In this document: one piece after another, positions 12,075-28,020 of the stretch | How the letters are laid out: the number at the start of each line of letters is the position of its first letter | Numbering within the stretch: the stretch's first letter is position 1 | Assembly: GCF_002099425.1 (NCBI RefSeq) | Contig: NW_018344126.1 | Coordinates: forward strand, 5,022,501-5,086,500 | Source: Phascolarctos cinereus | Taxonomy: Eukaryota > Chordata > Mammalia > Diprotodontia > Phascolarctidae | DNA: 64,000 nucleotides | Reading direction: 5' to 3' | The notes under the pieces: model-generated | What the model saw: only the letters and a program-made list of their open reading frames with translations | The model's database searches: none | What the model was told of the DNA's origin: nothing | Made by a program: the position numbers and the translations under genes

Positions 12075-12215
12075 AACAGTATGATATATGGACAATCTTG
12101 AAATCCAAAAGACCTGAATTCAAGGTCTACCTCTGACATGTACTGGTTGTGTGACCCTGGGCAAGTTTCAACCTCTCAGTGCTCTAGGAAATTCTCTAAG
12201 ACTGTAAACTGAAAA
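12075..12215 (+). repeat. MIR-like core SINE
   Basis: 'aatccaaaagacctgaattc', 'tgtactggttgtgtgaccct', 'gggcaagtttcaacctctca': the core-SINE central domain in sense orientation. Confidence 0.65.
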
Positions 12216-12424
12216 GAAGGTACCGAGCTGTATCAATATGCAATCTTTCTGCATAGTAATGAAACCTCACATCCAGTCCCTGTCCCTGCTTTGTGTAGAG
12301 TATTGCTCTAAGTACTATGGGGGATATAAGGAGGTTTATTCTTTGCTTTCAAAGAAGTAAAATTTCGTTAAGTAATCCAGAGGTGTATATAGGATGAATT
12401 CCTGAGCCTACTATAGAAAAAGAA

Positions 12425-12592
12425 TAAATCTGTAATGAGGTGTCATGGTAGAAAGAACATTAATCAGGAGAACTTTCCTTTTCCACTTGTGCTATTTTAA
12501 GAAACTCATTTTTGATTCCAAGTCCTTGCCTAGACCATTCGACTTTTCCAAGCCTCAGTTTCCTTATATGTAAAATGGGGGAGGGGCATCGA
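12425..12592 (+). repeat. MIR-like SINE, joined to an L1 end
   Basis: Sense core-SINE, recognisable mainly by 'gcctcagtttccttatatgt' and 'aaaatgggg'. The sequence switches abruptly to L1 at about 12594. Confidence 0.55.
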
Positions 12593-12593
12593 G

Positions 12594-13190
12594 CTCTTTT
12601 TGCAGTAGCAAAGAATTGGAAATAGAGTGGATGCACATCAAATGGGGAATGGCTAAACAAGTTGTGGTATATGTATATGAGTGTAATGAAATACTATTTT
12701 TTCCATAAGAAATGATGAGCAGGTGGATTTCAGAAAAACCTGGAAAGGCTTACACAAACTGATGCTGAATGAAGTGAGCAGAACCAGAAGAACACTGTAC
12801 ACAGTAACAGAAACATTGTGTGATGACCAGCTTTGAAATATTTAGCTCCTCTCAGCAATGCAATGATCTAAGACAATTCCAAAAGACTCATGATGGAAAA
12901 AGCTATTCACATCCAGAGAAAGAACTATGGGCTCTGAATGCAGACTGAAGCATATTATCTGCTTTCTCTTTTTAGTTTTGTTTTGTTTCTTCTTTCTTGT
13001 GGTTAGTCCTATTGGTACTAATTCTTCTTTACAACATGACTAATGTGAAAATATATTCAACAAGAATTTATATGTAGAGCCTATATCAGATTGCATGCCA
13101 ACTTGGGGAAGGGGACGGAGGTGAAAAAAATTTAAACTCAAAATCTTATGGAAGTGAATGTTGAAAACTAAAAGTAAACAAATAAGTTTT
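12594..13190 (+). mobile_element. L1 3' end, 5'-truncated
   Basis: Sense L1 holding the last part of ORF2 and the 3' UTR. It begins with 'tagcaaagaattggaaatag' (the ...KNWK... segment), passes 'gaatggctaaacaagttgtg', 'aagtgagcagaaccagaaga', 'gatgatggaaaaagctattc'-like blocks, and ends with the UTR phrase 'tgttgaaaactaaaagtaaa' before an A-rich tail. It differs clearly from the full-length L1 at 14.7-21.3 kb, so it is an older subfamily. Confidence 0.85.
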
Positions 13191-13424
13191 TTTAAAAAAT
13201 TCAATGCAGGAAAAAACATGAATCAACAATAAATTATTAAATTTCACATGTATCTTTTTTAAATATGTGTTTTATATTTTTTGAAATGACACAAAGTAAA
13301 AAAAAATTAAAGGGTTAGAGAAAGTAGATTTCCACAGGGAGAAGGGAAAGAGCTGAATAATTCTTTTTTTTTTTTTAAGAGGGCTATAGGCCAAATAAGT
13401 TTGAACCTCTGAATTAAAGAATAA

Positions 13425-13880
13425 TTGAAGAAGTTATGGTACATGAGTGTGATGGAATACTATTTTGCTGTAAGAAATGAAGAGCAGGAGAAGCCTGAGA
13501 AGTCTTATATGAACTGATGTGGTGAGTGAAGTGAATAGAACCAAGAGAACATTATACATAGTAATAACAATACTGTACAATGATCAAGTATGAATGAATT
13601 AGCTATTCTGATAAATATAGTGATCTAAAACAACCCCAAAGGACTTATGATGAAAAATGATATCCACCTCCAGAGAGAGAATTGATGAAGTCTGAGTGCA
13701 GATTAAAGCATATTTTTTCCCTTTCTTGCTTTTTTTGGTGACATGACTAATATGAAAATATGTTGTCCATGATTTCACATATGTAATTTATATCACATCT
13801 TTCACCTTCTCAATGGTGAAGAAGGGATGAAAGGGAAGGAGAGAATTCAACCTCAACATTAAATAATGAATGTCAACCTG
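13425..13880 (+). mobile_element. L1 3' end, old fragment
   Basis: A second, more decayed sense L1 3' end: 'gtgatggaatactattttgc', 'aagtgaatagaaccaagaga', 'tctaaaacaaccccaaagga', 'aatatgaaaatatgttgtcc'. It abuts the HAL1 segment. Confidence 0.75.
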
Positions 13881-14661
13881 GAAAATAGATCCAGGAGAGA
13901 TAATTTAAAAATTATTGGACTATCTGAAATCCATGATCAAAAAAAGAACCTAGACATAATTATTCAAGACGTTTTCAAGGAAAACTGCCCTGATATTTTA
14001 GAACCATAGGGCAAAATAGAAATTGAAAAAATCGACCAATCTCCTCCTGGAAGAGATCCCCAAAGGAAAACTGCTAGGAATATTGTAGCTAAATTCCAGA
14101 GTTCCTAGGTCAAGGAGAAAATATTACAAGCAGCCAGAAAGAAACAATTCAAATATTGTGGAAACACAGCCAGGATAACACAAAATTTAGCAGCTTCTAC
14201 GTTAAGGGACTGCAGGGCATGGAATATAATATTCCGGAGGGCAAAGTAGATAGGATTACAACCAAGAATCACCAGCAAAACTGAATATAGTCCTTCAGAG
14301 GAAAATATGACCATTCAGTGAAATAAAGGACTTTCAAGCATTCTTGATGAAAAGACCAGAACTAAATAGAAAATTGGTCTTTCAAATACAAGACTCAAGT
14401 GGAACATGAAGAGGTAAACAAGAAAGAGAAATAATAAGAGACTTATTAAGGTTGAACTGTTTACATTTCTTCATGGATAGATGACATTTATAACTCATGA
14501 GACCTTTGTCAGTATTAGGGTAGTTAGAGGGGAAAAATTACATATGTGTGTGTATATATACATACATACATATACACACACACACATATGTATGTATATA
14601 GATATAGACATAGAGGGCACAGGGTAAGTTGAAGATGAAGGAGTCTTGTATGGAGAATAAA
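13881..14661 (+). mobile_element. HAL1 (half-L1), left part
   Basis: Sense L1-type ORF1 sequence: 'gagataatttaaaaattatt' (the DNLKII motif), 'ccaaattccagagttcc'-like ARNIxAKFQ segment near 14090, 'aagcagccagaaagaaacaa', 'gcagggcatggaatataata' and 'caagcattcttgatgaaaag' (…FQAFLMKRPEL). It then leads straight into untranslated sequence without an ORF2, which is the hallmark of HAL1. A TG/CA tract sits at about 14544-14590. The element is cut by the antisense L1; its right part resumes at 21267. The reading frame is broken in several places. Confidence 0.75.
14653..14661. repeat. Left target-site duplication of the L1
   Basis: 'gagaataaa' here matches 21258-21266 exactly and brackets the antisense L1. 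Confidence 0.8.
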
Positions 14662-15046
14662 TTCTTATTTTCTGTTTTTTTATTTTATTTATTTTATTTA
14701 ATTTTATTAATTTATTTTGATTTATCAACAATCACTTCCGCATGCTTTTGAGTTGAAAATTTTTCTACCCCTTCTCCCCCCCCAAGACGGCACACAATGT
14801 GATACAGGCTTTACATTTACATTCCTATTAAACATATTTTCATGTTAGTGAAGTTGTAGGTAAAAATTAAAAGCAATAGGAGGAACCATCAGAAAGATGA
14901 AACAAAACTCAACAGAAGGTAAAAATAAGTGATAGCAATTCGACTTCCATAGTTCTTTCTTTGGATGTGGACAGCATTTTCAATCCTGAGGCCTCTGGAG
15001 ATGTCTTAGATTCTTGTAATGCTGAGAAGGGATCAATTTAACAATA

Positions 15047-18845
<3,799 letters not shown>

Positions 18846-19353
18846 GTCTTTTTCTCCATCCTTTTCCCCCATTTATGCTTTTCTTTCTCCTTTTTCCTTT
18901 CCCCCTTCACTAGTGTTTTGCTTTTGACCACCCCTCCTTCAGTCCCTCCCCCTTTTATTATCCCTTTCCCTTTTCTTCCCCTTTATCTTACTGCTTCTTC
19001 CCTCCCTTCTTCCCCCCTCTTTTCTTTCCCCCTCTCCTTTTCTTTCCCCTTTTCCCTCCTACTGCCTATAGGGCAAGTTAGATTTCTATACCTAACTGAT
19101 TATGTTATGCCCTTCTTGAGCCAAATCTGATGAGAGTAAGGTTCAAACAATGCTCCCCCCTTTCCCTCTGCTGTAATAGGATTTTGTGTCTTTTCCTGTA
19201 ATGTAATTTACCCTTGTCTGCCTCCTCCTTTCTCAGTACATTTTCTAAGATCAGATTGATCCACTTATTTGGATCCATTTAACCCACTTGATTAGATTTT
19301 TTTTATCATTACATCAAAGTCAACTAATATCCACCCTCTTTATGTATACTCCT
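18846..19353 (-). other. L1 inter-ORF spacer, purine-rich
   Basis: The plus strand is almost pure pyrimidine from about 18850 to 19070 (Ctt/Ccc runs), so the L1 sense strand is G/A-rich. An unusually long spacer (about 0.5 kb) for L1. It aligns by eye with the right part of the HAL1 (21290-21500): both contain, in L1 sense, 'cttactctcatcagatttgg' or its counterpart 'cttattctcatacgatttgg', followed by an A-rich stretch and a GA-rich run. It may carry translation or promoter signals, but nothing specific is visible. Confidence 0.65.
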
Positions 19354-20445
19354 TTAACAAGGTGTAATAACAATACAGTTCTCAAGGGTTGCAAGTCTCA
19401 TATTCCCTTGTAGGGGTTTAAACAGCCCCCCCCTTATTAACAACATATTGTATCTTTCTGTCCCATTTACCTTTTTAAGTCCTTCTTGAGTCCTGTACTT
19501 GAAGATCAAATTTTTTTTGAGCTCTGGTCTTTTTATCAGGAAAGTTTGGAAGTCTCCTATTTCATTGAATATCCACCTCCTCCCTTGAAAAATGATGCTC
19601 ATTTTTGCTGGGTAATTGATCCTTGGCTGCATTCCAAGCTCCTTTGCCTTATGGAATATCATGTTCCATGCCCTGTGGTCTTTTAATGTAGAAGCTGCAA
19701 GGTCCTGTGTAATCCTGACTGTGGTTCCATGATATTTAAATTGTTTCTTTCTGGCTGCTTGCAGCACCTTCTCTTTCATCTGGTAATTTTGGAATTTTGC
19801 TATTATATTCCTTGGCATTGTCAATTTGGGATCTCTTTCAGGTGGTGATGTGGATTCTTTCTATGGTTATTTTCCCTTCTGGTTCTAGGACTTCGGGCAG
19901 TTTTCCTTTATGATTTCCTGAAAGATACTGTCCAGGCTCTTTTTTTCATCATGATTTTCAGGTAGTCCAATAATTTTTAAATTGTCTCTCCTGAGTTTTT
20001 CCAGGTCGGTTGTTTTGATGAGGTATTTTACATTTTCATCTATTTTTTCATTTTTTTGTTTCTGTTTGACTGATTCTTGCTCTCTCATAGAGACATTAGT
20101 TTCCATTTGTCCAATTCTAGTTTTTAACAGATTGTTTTCTTCTGTTAGTTTTTGTACTTCCTTCTTCAATTGGCCAATTGTGTTTTTTAGGGACTTGTTT
20201 TCTTCAGTGTATTTTTTTTTCCAATTGGCCAATTGTATTTTTGAAGGACTCTTCTACTCTCTCATTTGACTATTAAAATCCTTCTTGAGCTCTTCTAAGA
20301 AGGCTTTTTGGGCTTCAGACCAGTTCATATTCCCTTTTGTTGTTGCAGATGTGGGTTTGTTGACAATGTTGTCCTCTTCAGAATTTCTGTCTTGATCTTC
20401 ACTCTTCTCATAATATGAATCTATGGTATGTTTCTTTTTACTCAT
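19354..20445 (-). pseudogene. L1 ORF1: RNA-binding protein
   Basis: ORF1 encodes the trimeric RNA chaperone of L1. The start is MSKKKHTIDSYYEKSEDQD (20445). Next comes a long coiled coil rich in heptads (LKNTIGQLKKEVQKLTEEN, 19885-20232), then the RRM entry LRRDNLKIIGLPE, and the C-terminal domain (KFQNYQMKEKVLQAARKK, RITQDLAASTL, 19354-19824), ending in …FQTFLIKRPELKKNL. The three parts lie in different frames, so at least two breaks separate them. The final residues before 19354 are read-through past the normal end. Confidence 0.9.
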
Positions 20446-21257
20446 GGTGTTTCTTTATTCCCTGGCCTTTAAAGAGATTGAGCTCTCCTGCTGGGGAACA
20501 GAGGGTACTGACCCAAGCTTCTTGTGTTGGGAGCCTAGGTCTTGGTCACTGGCTTTGTGTGCTGGGGCCTCTTATGTTGGCAATTGGAGGCTGTAGGTTT
20601 CTGGTAGCTTATCCTGTGTTGGGCTGGAATCAGCAAGGCAATTCTAGGTTGCCTGCTTTTCCTTTCCTTTAGCTTTCTTCTGCTCCTTTTAGATGGGTGC
20701 TGCAGGGTGTTTACCTGCCTGGGGCCCCTTGCAGTGTTGTCTCCCTTGTTTCTACTAATGTACTGGGAGATTCCTTTGCAGTAGAGTGCTGAAGGACCTG
20801 GTGGTTTTCTGAGCTGGTTTCTACCAGGTTTCCTGCCCTCACTGAGGCACTCGGAGGTCCAGGTGTTGGTGTTTGCCTGTTCTACCACCTGGGCTTCAGG
20901 ATTTCTTCACAATTGGAGGCTGCAAGGCTCTGACAGTTCACCTGGTATTGGGCTGGAACCAGCAAGGCCAGGGCTTTAGGAAGGCTTTAGGTTGTTTTCT
21001 TTACCTCCTTTCAGATGAATTCAGCAGGGTACTTATCTGCCTGGAGCCCCTTGTAGTTCTGCCTCCCTTATTTTTGCTGAGGCACTGGGAGACCCATTTG
21101 CTGGGCCGCTGCACTGCTGTTCCCCGTCTTTCTTCTAGTTCTGCTGTTCCAGGGTCTTTTTCTGCGGTGATATTTTCTGGATTTTCAGAGGTTGATAGGG
21201 GAGAATGAGAGCAACTGCCTTTTCACTCTGCCATCTTGGCTCCTGGAAGCGGAAGTT
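20446..21257 (-). promoter_or_regulatory. L1 5' UTR with two tandem monomers
   Basis: Upstream of ORF1 the element has a GC-richer 5' UTR. It contains a tandem repeat: 'aattggaggctg' at 20582 and 20911 (329 bp apart), each followed by 'ggtttctg/ggctctg', 'gttgggctggaa.cagcaag', 'tctgcctgga/gcctgggg...cccctt' and 'ctgggaga'. The outer unit is partial. This is a monomer-type promoter like that of some rodent L1s. Open frames through it on both strands are not coding. Confidence 0.78.
21229..21241 (-). promoter_or_regulatory. YY1-like site at L1 5' end
   Basis: In L1 sense the 5' tip reads 'ggagccaagatggcagag'. The 'ccaagatgg' core is the YY1 site that sets the transcription start at the very 5' end of primate L1 elements. 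Its position within about 30 bp of the 5' end suggests the same role here. Confidence 0.65.
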
Positions 21258-21266
21258 GAGAATAAA
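21258..21266. repeat. Right target-site duplication of the L1
   Basis: 'gagaataaa', identical to 14653-14661. Confidence 0.8.
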
Positions 21267-22047
21267 ATTAAGGGGTGAGAGAGAGGATTATACTGGGAGA
21301 AGGAGAAAGGGAGAGGTAGAGTGGGGTAAATTATCTCACAATAAAAAACAGAAAAGAAAAGGCTTATAGTGGAGGGGAAACAGCGGAAGGTGAGAGGGAA
21401 TTCATGAATCTTATTCTCATACGATTTGGTTTAAGGAGGAAATAACATACACACTCAATTGGGTATGGAAAACTGTCTTTCACTACAGGAAAATAGGGGG
21501 AGAAGGGGCCAAGAGAACAGGGGAATGATAGAGAGGAGGGCAGATTGGGAAAGGGAGTAATCAGAAGCAAACACTTCTGAGGAGGGACAGGGTTAAAAGA
21601 AAGAATAGAATAAATGGGGGCAGAATAGGATTAAGGGAAATAGTTTTTCATAACAAGACTACTATGGAAGTGTTTTGCATAACTGCACATGTATAACCTA
21701 TATTGAGTTGCCTGCCTTTTCAATGAGGGTGGGTGGGGAGGGAGGAAGGGAGAAAATTTGGAACCCAAAGTTTTAAAAACACATTTAAAAAGAGGTTTTC
21801 ACATGAAACTGGGAAATAAGAAATACCGGAAATGGGGTACAGAAATCTATCCTGCCCTACAGGAAAGTAGAAGGGAAAGGGAATAAGAGAAGGGCGGGGA
21901 GAAATAGAAGCAAGGGAAAACTAAGGGAAGGAATATTCAGAATGCATGCCATCTTGGGGTGGGGGGAGGGCCTAGATGGGGTAAAAATTTGGAACTCAAA
22001 ATCCTGTGGAAGTAAATGTTGAAAACTAAAAATAAAGTCTTAAAAAA
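21267..22047 (+). mobile_element. HAL1, right part (3' UTR)
   Basis: Continuation of the HAL1 cut at 14661: purine-rich untranslated sequence ending in 'gtaaatgttgaaaactaaaa' and 'ataaagtcttaaaaaa'. The block 'aactgcacatgtataaccta...gttgcctgcctttt' is the L1-type 3' UTR. There are two similar 3' ends (about 21655-21780 and 21950-22047), so the UTR may be duplicated internally or two copies may be joined. No ORF2 is present. Confidence 0.72.
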
Positions 22048-22689
22048 TGAATTTCAAAAATAAATTAATAATAAATGTTTTTAAATGTTTATCATATTGA
22101 ATTGAAATAAGCTTATTCAAATATATAATTAAATTCCAAAGAAGTCTTACATAATTTTCATGTAAAGACCTCCTCATCATACTCCAAGGGTATAAATATG
22201 TATCTTCTTAAGCTCCTGAAGTTGGGCATACACACCAAAATTCCACCATTAAAGGAAGATTCCAGACCGAAAATTGGGGATTAAATGATGTTAGATGTAG
22301 ACACTATTCAGATTTTAAGAGATAAGATGGTGGTCTAGGAATAAAACAAGTATGCTAAGAAAAGGAGTAGACCCTAACAAAACCATGAGGGAAAGAGCAG
22401 TGGCTTCAAGAACTGACTCTGACCTAGCATGCCTAGACAGCTGGGAAACTGTGGGTAACAAATATTTCTTCCTCCTTATAAGAGCAACAGAAGGACATAT
22501 GAACTTAGATATCCAAACTATGTTCCTGGTTGCTTATGCATTTGCACTGGGTTAGATTTGCTAGGGCTGGGTAAAATCATAAGTAGTTGTTAAATTAGAT
22601 TTAATCCTTTTACTTCCATGATAAAATCTTTAGGTCTCACTGAGACTTGGTAGAATGAAACCCATGATTAGAATATGACTCTTGACGAG
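22048..22689. other. Unassigned sequence
   Basis: AT-rich, with no gene or named repeat recognised. Confidence 0.4.
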
Positions 22690-23850
22690 TATACCTTATT
22701 CAAAAATAATAGGATAGGTAAATAGGAGGGTGGAATGATATTTTACATTAAGAATGTAGACTTGTGTGTGGAATTTCAGGCACCAGAAATCCATGGAGAA
22801 AAACATTTGAATGAAACTCTGTGGAGGCAGAAACAGAAGTGATTTTTGTCACCTGGCTATACTGCAGATCAATTGGAGGGAAAGAGGGACTAAATAAGGA
22901 ATTTGGAAGACAGATCACAACACTAAATAGAGGAATAATATAATTGTGATAGGAGATTTCAATTATCTAGGCATTTGCTAGAACCCTTTCTTTGCCCGAA
23001 GCAAAGCAGTTAATAACTCTTTAACTTACCTTAATGATGATTTCATCCTTCCAAAGGTGGTGGAAACAACAAGGATAAACTCTAAAATAAGCCTTATTCA
23101 AACATGAGGAAAGTAGTTACTGGGTTGAAAAATGGTGGGGGCATTTGGGGAAGTGACTCTTTCTAGAGGTTTGTGACAGTGTAGGTGAAAAAAGCTGAGC
23201 ATAATCTGATATAGGTAGATTTTGGGAAAGCAGATTTCAAATGTCTCGGAGCAAGGATATATAGGATGTCATTGACTAAGAAAGCCCAGAAAGGATGGAA
23301 GCTCTGACAAATTTAATTCTGGAGACATAAAGGGAAAGAATTCCAAAGAGGAAAAATGGCAAAAGTCTGAAGAAACTAATGTGTGTGAACAGAGAATTCA
23401 ATAACTTAGATTTTTCAATATGTTTGGAAGATAGAAAGCAAGGGCAATTCAGACAACATCAATTTGAGAGCATGGCATGTTCCTGTAAAAAGTATCAGGA
23501 GTGTTGAATTTCAGAACGATCAGAGGCTGGAAGGAGAATCTTCCACCTCTCAAAAAAGGCTTTTGAATTATTTAAATCTATACTAGAGGGAAAAAAGGAG
23601 AATGAAATAAGGGAGAGGTGACCACTATTTGGGGTGAATGGCATAATGATAACTGACAATAGGGAGAAGGAGGAGATCCTCAATTACTTTTTTGCTTCTG
23701 TCCTGTATGCCAAGGAGAATGAAATGACAGAACAAAATTAGATAATGGCAATTGATCCCCATGGCAAATAAGGAAATAATAAGAAAACACTTAATTGCTC
23801 CTAATACATTCAAATCTGCCTGAAAATATCTTAGCAATTATACCAGTGAC
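22690..23850 (+). mobile_element. CR1/L3-type LINE, endonuclease region
   Basis: Sense remnant of a CR1/L3 ORF2. At about 22950-23060 the translation reads VIGDFNYLGIC, then WNPFF, then LNDDFILPKVVETTR, matching the GDFN-YPGICW…F-DDNF-Q-V-PTR pattern of CR1/L3 endonucleases. The expected '…GLKNGGG…SDSF' (GGSLG-SDH) piece follows near 23120. It is frame-broken and ends before any reverse transcriptase. Confidence 0.72.
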
Positions 23851-24088
23851 ACTGGCTTCCTGGCTTTTCAGTGAACAAGATATTCCATCTCTTGGCTCTA
23901 GGCCTTTTTCTGGCTATCACTTATGTCTGAAATGTTTTTGTTAATCATCTCTATATACTGATTTTCTTCAAGTTTCAGCTAAAATACCATATTCTACAGG
24001 AAGCCTTTTCAAACTTCCCTTAATCATCATGCCTTCTCTCTTCTCTTTTGATCATTTCCTTTTTATCCTGTATATAGCTTGTTTGTTC

Positions 24089-24121
<33 letters not shown>

Positions 24122-24268
24122 TGTATGTATGTATTTGCTTTTCATCTTCCCCATTAGACTGTGAGCTCCTTGAAAGCAAGGAATATTTTTTGCCTCTTTT
24201 TTTGTATCTCTAGTGCTCAGTACAGTGCCTGGTACATAGTAGGCACAATAAATGTTTGTTGACTGATT
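23840..24268 (+). repeat. L2 LINE 3' end
   Basis: Sense L2 with a complete 3' tip: 'ccagtgacactggcttcctg', 'tctacaggaagccttttcaa', 'gactgtgagctccttgaaag', 'cagtacagtgcctggtacat' and 'agtaggcacaataaatgttt'. An (ATGT)n tract at about 24090-24134 has expanded inside it. Confidence 0.9.
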
Positions 24269-24440
24269 GGAAGCAATATAGAATTGTGGGAAAAGGACCT
24301 GGAAGTAGATAAAGATTCTATGTGTGGAATAAGAGGACCTAAATTTGAATGTTGGCTCTATTAACCTGTCTAGACTTCAGTTGTCTCATTTTAAAGTGAA
24401 TAGTTTAGACTAGGTGATCATCCTGATATATAGTCTAATG
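24269..24440 (+). repeat. MIR-like SINE
   Basis: Sense SINE of core type: 'aagaggacctaaatttgaat', 'gttggctctattaacctgtc', 'ttcagttgtctcattttaaa' and 'gtttagactaggtgatcatc'. Low conservation. Confidence 0.5.
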
Positions 24441-25725
24441 ATATTTTAAAGAATTTTTAGGCCAAGAATAACATGTAATAAGGGCTCTCATCCCATCTAG
24501 TTTTACTCTACGGGGATCTGACACACATTGTCTGAGTTCCTTCACAGTTAAGTGCTACAAATTTCAAGGATCAAACAAGGTTTAGGGGTGAGAACAGAAC
24601 AGTGGCTCTGTAATTCATGAAGTCCTAGGCACAATAGTGGACTTTTTCACTAATACTGGAGAGAATATATAACCCGAATCCCAACATAAATCCTTCATAT
24701 TTGTTTGGATTGGGTTTTACTCTTCTAATCTTTAACTGCCCCTTGATCAAAGGACCTGATCCAGTTGACTGATTTTTTGACTTTTCTACTTCTGGATCTC
24801 CTTGATACCAATTCTGACTCATGTTTTCTTCAAATTACCCCTTTTCAGACTCAAATCTAGTAGCTCTCCTATTTCCATTTCTTCTCTCCTCCCTCAATTG
24901 CATCTAAGGTGGAATTTCTAGAGAAGTCCTTGATTTTCCTCCAGAATCATCCCTTCACAGGTTGGATCATCGCAAATGCATATTGAGACATTATGTGAAA
25001 TTAGATTTTGGTCTGGTGATGCCCATTCAAGATCTAGAGGATATCCAAAATGAGGCTTTTACTCTAATCCTGTCCTGGCATTCAAGACCTTTAATTACAG
25101 TCTATTTCCAGACTGCTTCTGACCAAGTTTTCTTCCCTTCTCAGACTTTGGCTATGTTGTCTTTGACTATTTGGATTCATAGATCTTTCACTTGACTCAT
25201 ATAAACATTTACTAATCTGTGCCTCTCCCCCAATCTCTGTAGACTACTACACACTAAAATATTTCTTGCCTCTGCGAAGTCCCAATCATGTTCGATGTTG
25301 TCATGCTTTCCATTGTCAGGTCTTGCTGACCTCATTCTTTGCATCCCAGGCTCCTTTAGGAAATGAGGAATTGATTGAAGTAATTTAAGGAAGAAGCTTC
25401 TACTATTTCCTGTAGAAACCAATTTCTTGATCTGAATTCTCTAGCTAACTTTTAATCTTCTTATGTTATTTTCTCTACATTACATTTCACAAAACAATTC
25501 CTTTACATCCATATCCTGTGAGGAGACTGGACCATGATGAAGTTTGAGCCTGAAGGAAGAGTTCTGTAAGACAGGGTGCTTTTGAATAGCTCTTCAACCA
25601 TAGCAAAAGTCAGTCTGGCTAAAGAAGCTGTCTTTGAGAAATGACAGTCTAAACAGCACAGAGAAAGGCGTATAAGCACTCAGCCTTTGAGAGAGGATAT
25701 TAGCAAAGATTAGTTAGAGGGACAG
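24441..25725. other. Unassigned sequence
   Basis: No gene or named repeat is recognised. Short open frames (65-81 residues) on both strands lack recognisable motifs. Confidence 0.45.
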
Positions 25726-25809
<84 letters not shown>

Positions 25810-25826
25810 TTCTTTCTTTCTCTCTC
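25726..25826. repeat. CT microsatellite
   Basis: (CT)n with a few TTTC units, about 100 bp. Confidence 0.95.
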
Positions 25827-27840
25827 ATTAATTCAAGCAAGCAAAAGTAATTAGAGGAAGTGAGTGGCTAACTGGAAATATATAAATTGGATAGAGTTCT
25901 AAGTGTCTGCTTGAACATTAGGATTTATTTTTAACTGGGGTCTCTGAGTTCTTATGATTTCAGTAATAACTTTTTATTGTATAGAAACACCTAAAGGTAG
26001 CAAAGAAAGTGATTTATACAGACCATGGTCAATTTTGCATGTATGTTAAAAAAAAAAAAACTCAGTTCCTATAGCTGGGTATATCTTTTCAAACAGTGAG
26101 GGCCTGTGGTAAAACCCCAGCTTCTAACTCCAACGGATGGGCTGGAGAGTCGAGGCACAGACCAAAAGAAAGGTTATATCCTTGGGCTGCCCAGTTGGAG
26201 TAGAAAGGCATGGTCAAAGAAGAATCAGTTCTTCCATTTCCAGAAGCAAAGGGAATAAAATGATCTAGCTATCAGGCTACCAATTTTGCTCTACAATGAC
26301 CCCTGCTGGCTACACGTGTTTTAGAGGTCATTTATAGCAGTCAATGTATATATGTCACATCTACTTCTCCACCTTCCCCACATACCATCCTTCACAATAT
26401 TTGCAGACAATCATAGAATCTAAAATAATCTTAGAAATACATTTTCAATTTGCAGAATTGTGGCAATTATTTGGATAATTCTAAACAGAAATAATTTACC
26501 ATGCATTTTGTTTGAATTTTAGAGTGGTACTTTTGCTTGAATTACACAGATGACAATTGCTTCATTTCTCTCCTCCCCTCTTTGGATATAATCATAATCC
26601 CAGCTATCATTTAACTAGATTACACACACACACACACACACCACACAGATATCAATATATAATATATATACATATATATATATGCATAATTCTTTTGAGC
26701 TGGTATCAAATCAATGCTTTCCATCCTTTAATAAGTTCTCTCACTATTTTAATTGATCATGTTACTTTTAAAGATAAAAATGCATTTTGAAAATTATTTT
26801 ATGGAAAGCCAAAAATAAGCAAATACATGAACATTCTATAGACATCTATCCATTTACAGCAATTACTAGCTAAATAAAAATAGTACCATTTACAGCTATC
26901 CCAGGACTATTTTCATAAACATAAATGATATAACTTCTCACAAAGTTAACATGAATCAATTTGATGTTACATTGTTTAATGTTCATATACTATAATAAGT
27001 ACCCATGTGATGATAAACAATATAATTGTACCTAAAAACAAATAAAAGTGGCATGCATCCAGTTGACTAATGTTATGAAACATTCTTACTCCGAATTTCA
27101 TGAACATGAAGATCCTAAGATACAAAAAGTGAACTTACAAATTATTCCAGACAAATATTTGTAGTTGTTATTATAAAATCTATTCTGCTAAACTCATAGC
27201 CCATCTTGCACTTGATAAGAGAAGATTTGAAGTGGAATCGAAGTAGCTTAATTTGCACAATTCTGAACTCCTGGAAAAATGGGACTTTGTTTGGGAAAAG
27301 CCCCATGTGGCAGAGTACTCAGAAATTGCCTGTTCCATTCATTCTGTTTGACAGAAATTCAACAATTCCAAATGATAAACACTATCACAAAGACCAGAAG
27401 GCTATGGATTAGATTTAATTCCTAAAAGGTATTCGGATTTTTAAAAATATACACTGGTCAAAACATACTTTTAATGAATTATATTTTGAACCATCCTAAG
27501 ATAAAATTTTGAGTTACTTGAATTTTTTCTTTGTATGGTAAGTCTAACTAATTGCTCTATCTCTAATTTCTAGAATGTAAAGAAAATTATAAGAAAAGTT
27601 CAACCACATCAACTAGCTCCAAATTGCTGTCATGCTACCAGCTGTGAAAGAACATTTTTCAAAAATGCTGAAAATGACTAATTCTCCCTGTTGAACAGAA
27701 GTACTTCCCACATCTACAATAAACACAGAATCTTGAAAGCTCATTTAACCCATCCTACTTTCATCAAAGAGGGTTATGCACCCCTTTTCAAATCTATTTT
27801 ACATTTAAAGTGACATTTTCTCCATCAGAAGTGTCTTTTT
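25827..27840. other. Unassigned AT-rich sequence
   Basis: A (CA)n and TA tract lies at about 26622-26684. I recognise nothing in the rest. A 68-codon plus-strand frame at 27206 has no recognisable motif. This is one of the longest stretches without an identifiable repeat. Confidence 0.45.
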
Positions 27841-28020
27841 ATTATTCTTGTTTTAAATTTCTCTAATATGTTTAATTAATATGTTGCATGTATGTGTCAT
27901 ATTCCCTGCATGGTGATTTACTCTCCATGAGGATGGGGGCCATTATATATTTAAACTTTTATAGCCCTCAGTGCCTAGCTGTGAGTATAGTGGGTATTTA
28001 ATAAAGGTTGACTGAATTGA
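27841..28020 (+). repeat. L2 LINE 3' tip
   Basis: Sense L2 end: 'gtgatttactctccatgagg', 'tagccctcagtgcctagctg', 'gggtatttaataaaggttga', 'ctgaattgag'. Confidence 0.65.

Noticed and set aside
24090-24134. Regular short repeats as a CRISPR array
   Set aside because: A plain ATGT microsatellite in a mammalian genome, without spacers.
27206-27412. A 68-codon frame in an unassigned AT-rich stretch
   Set aside because: Too short, without a motif or visible splice context.
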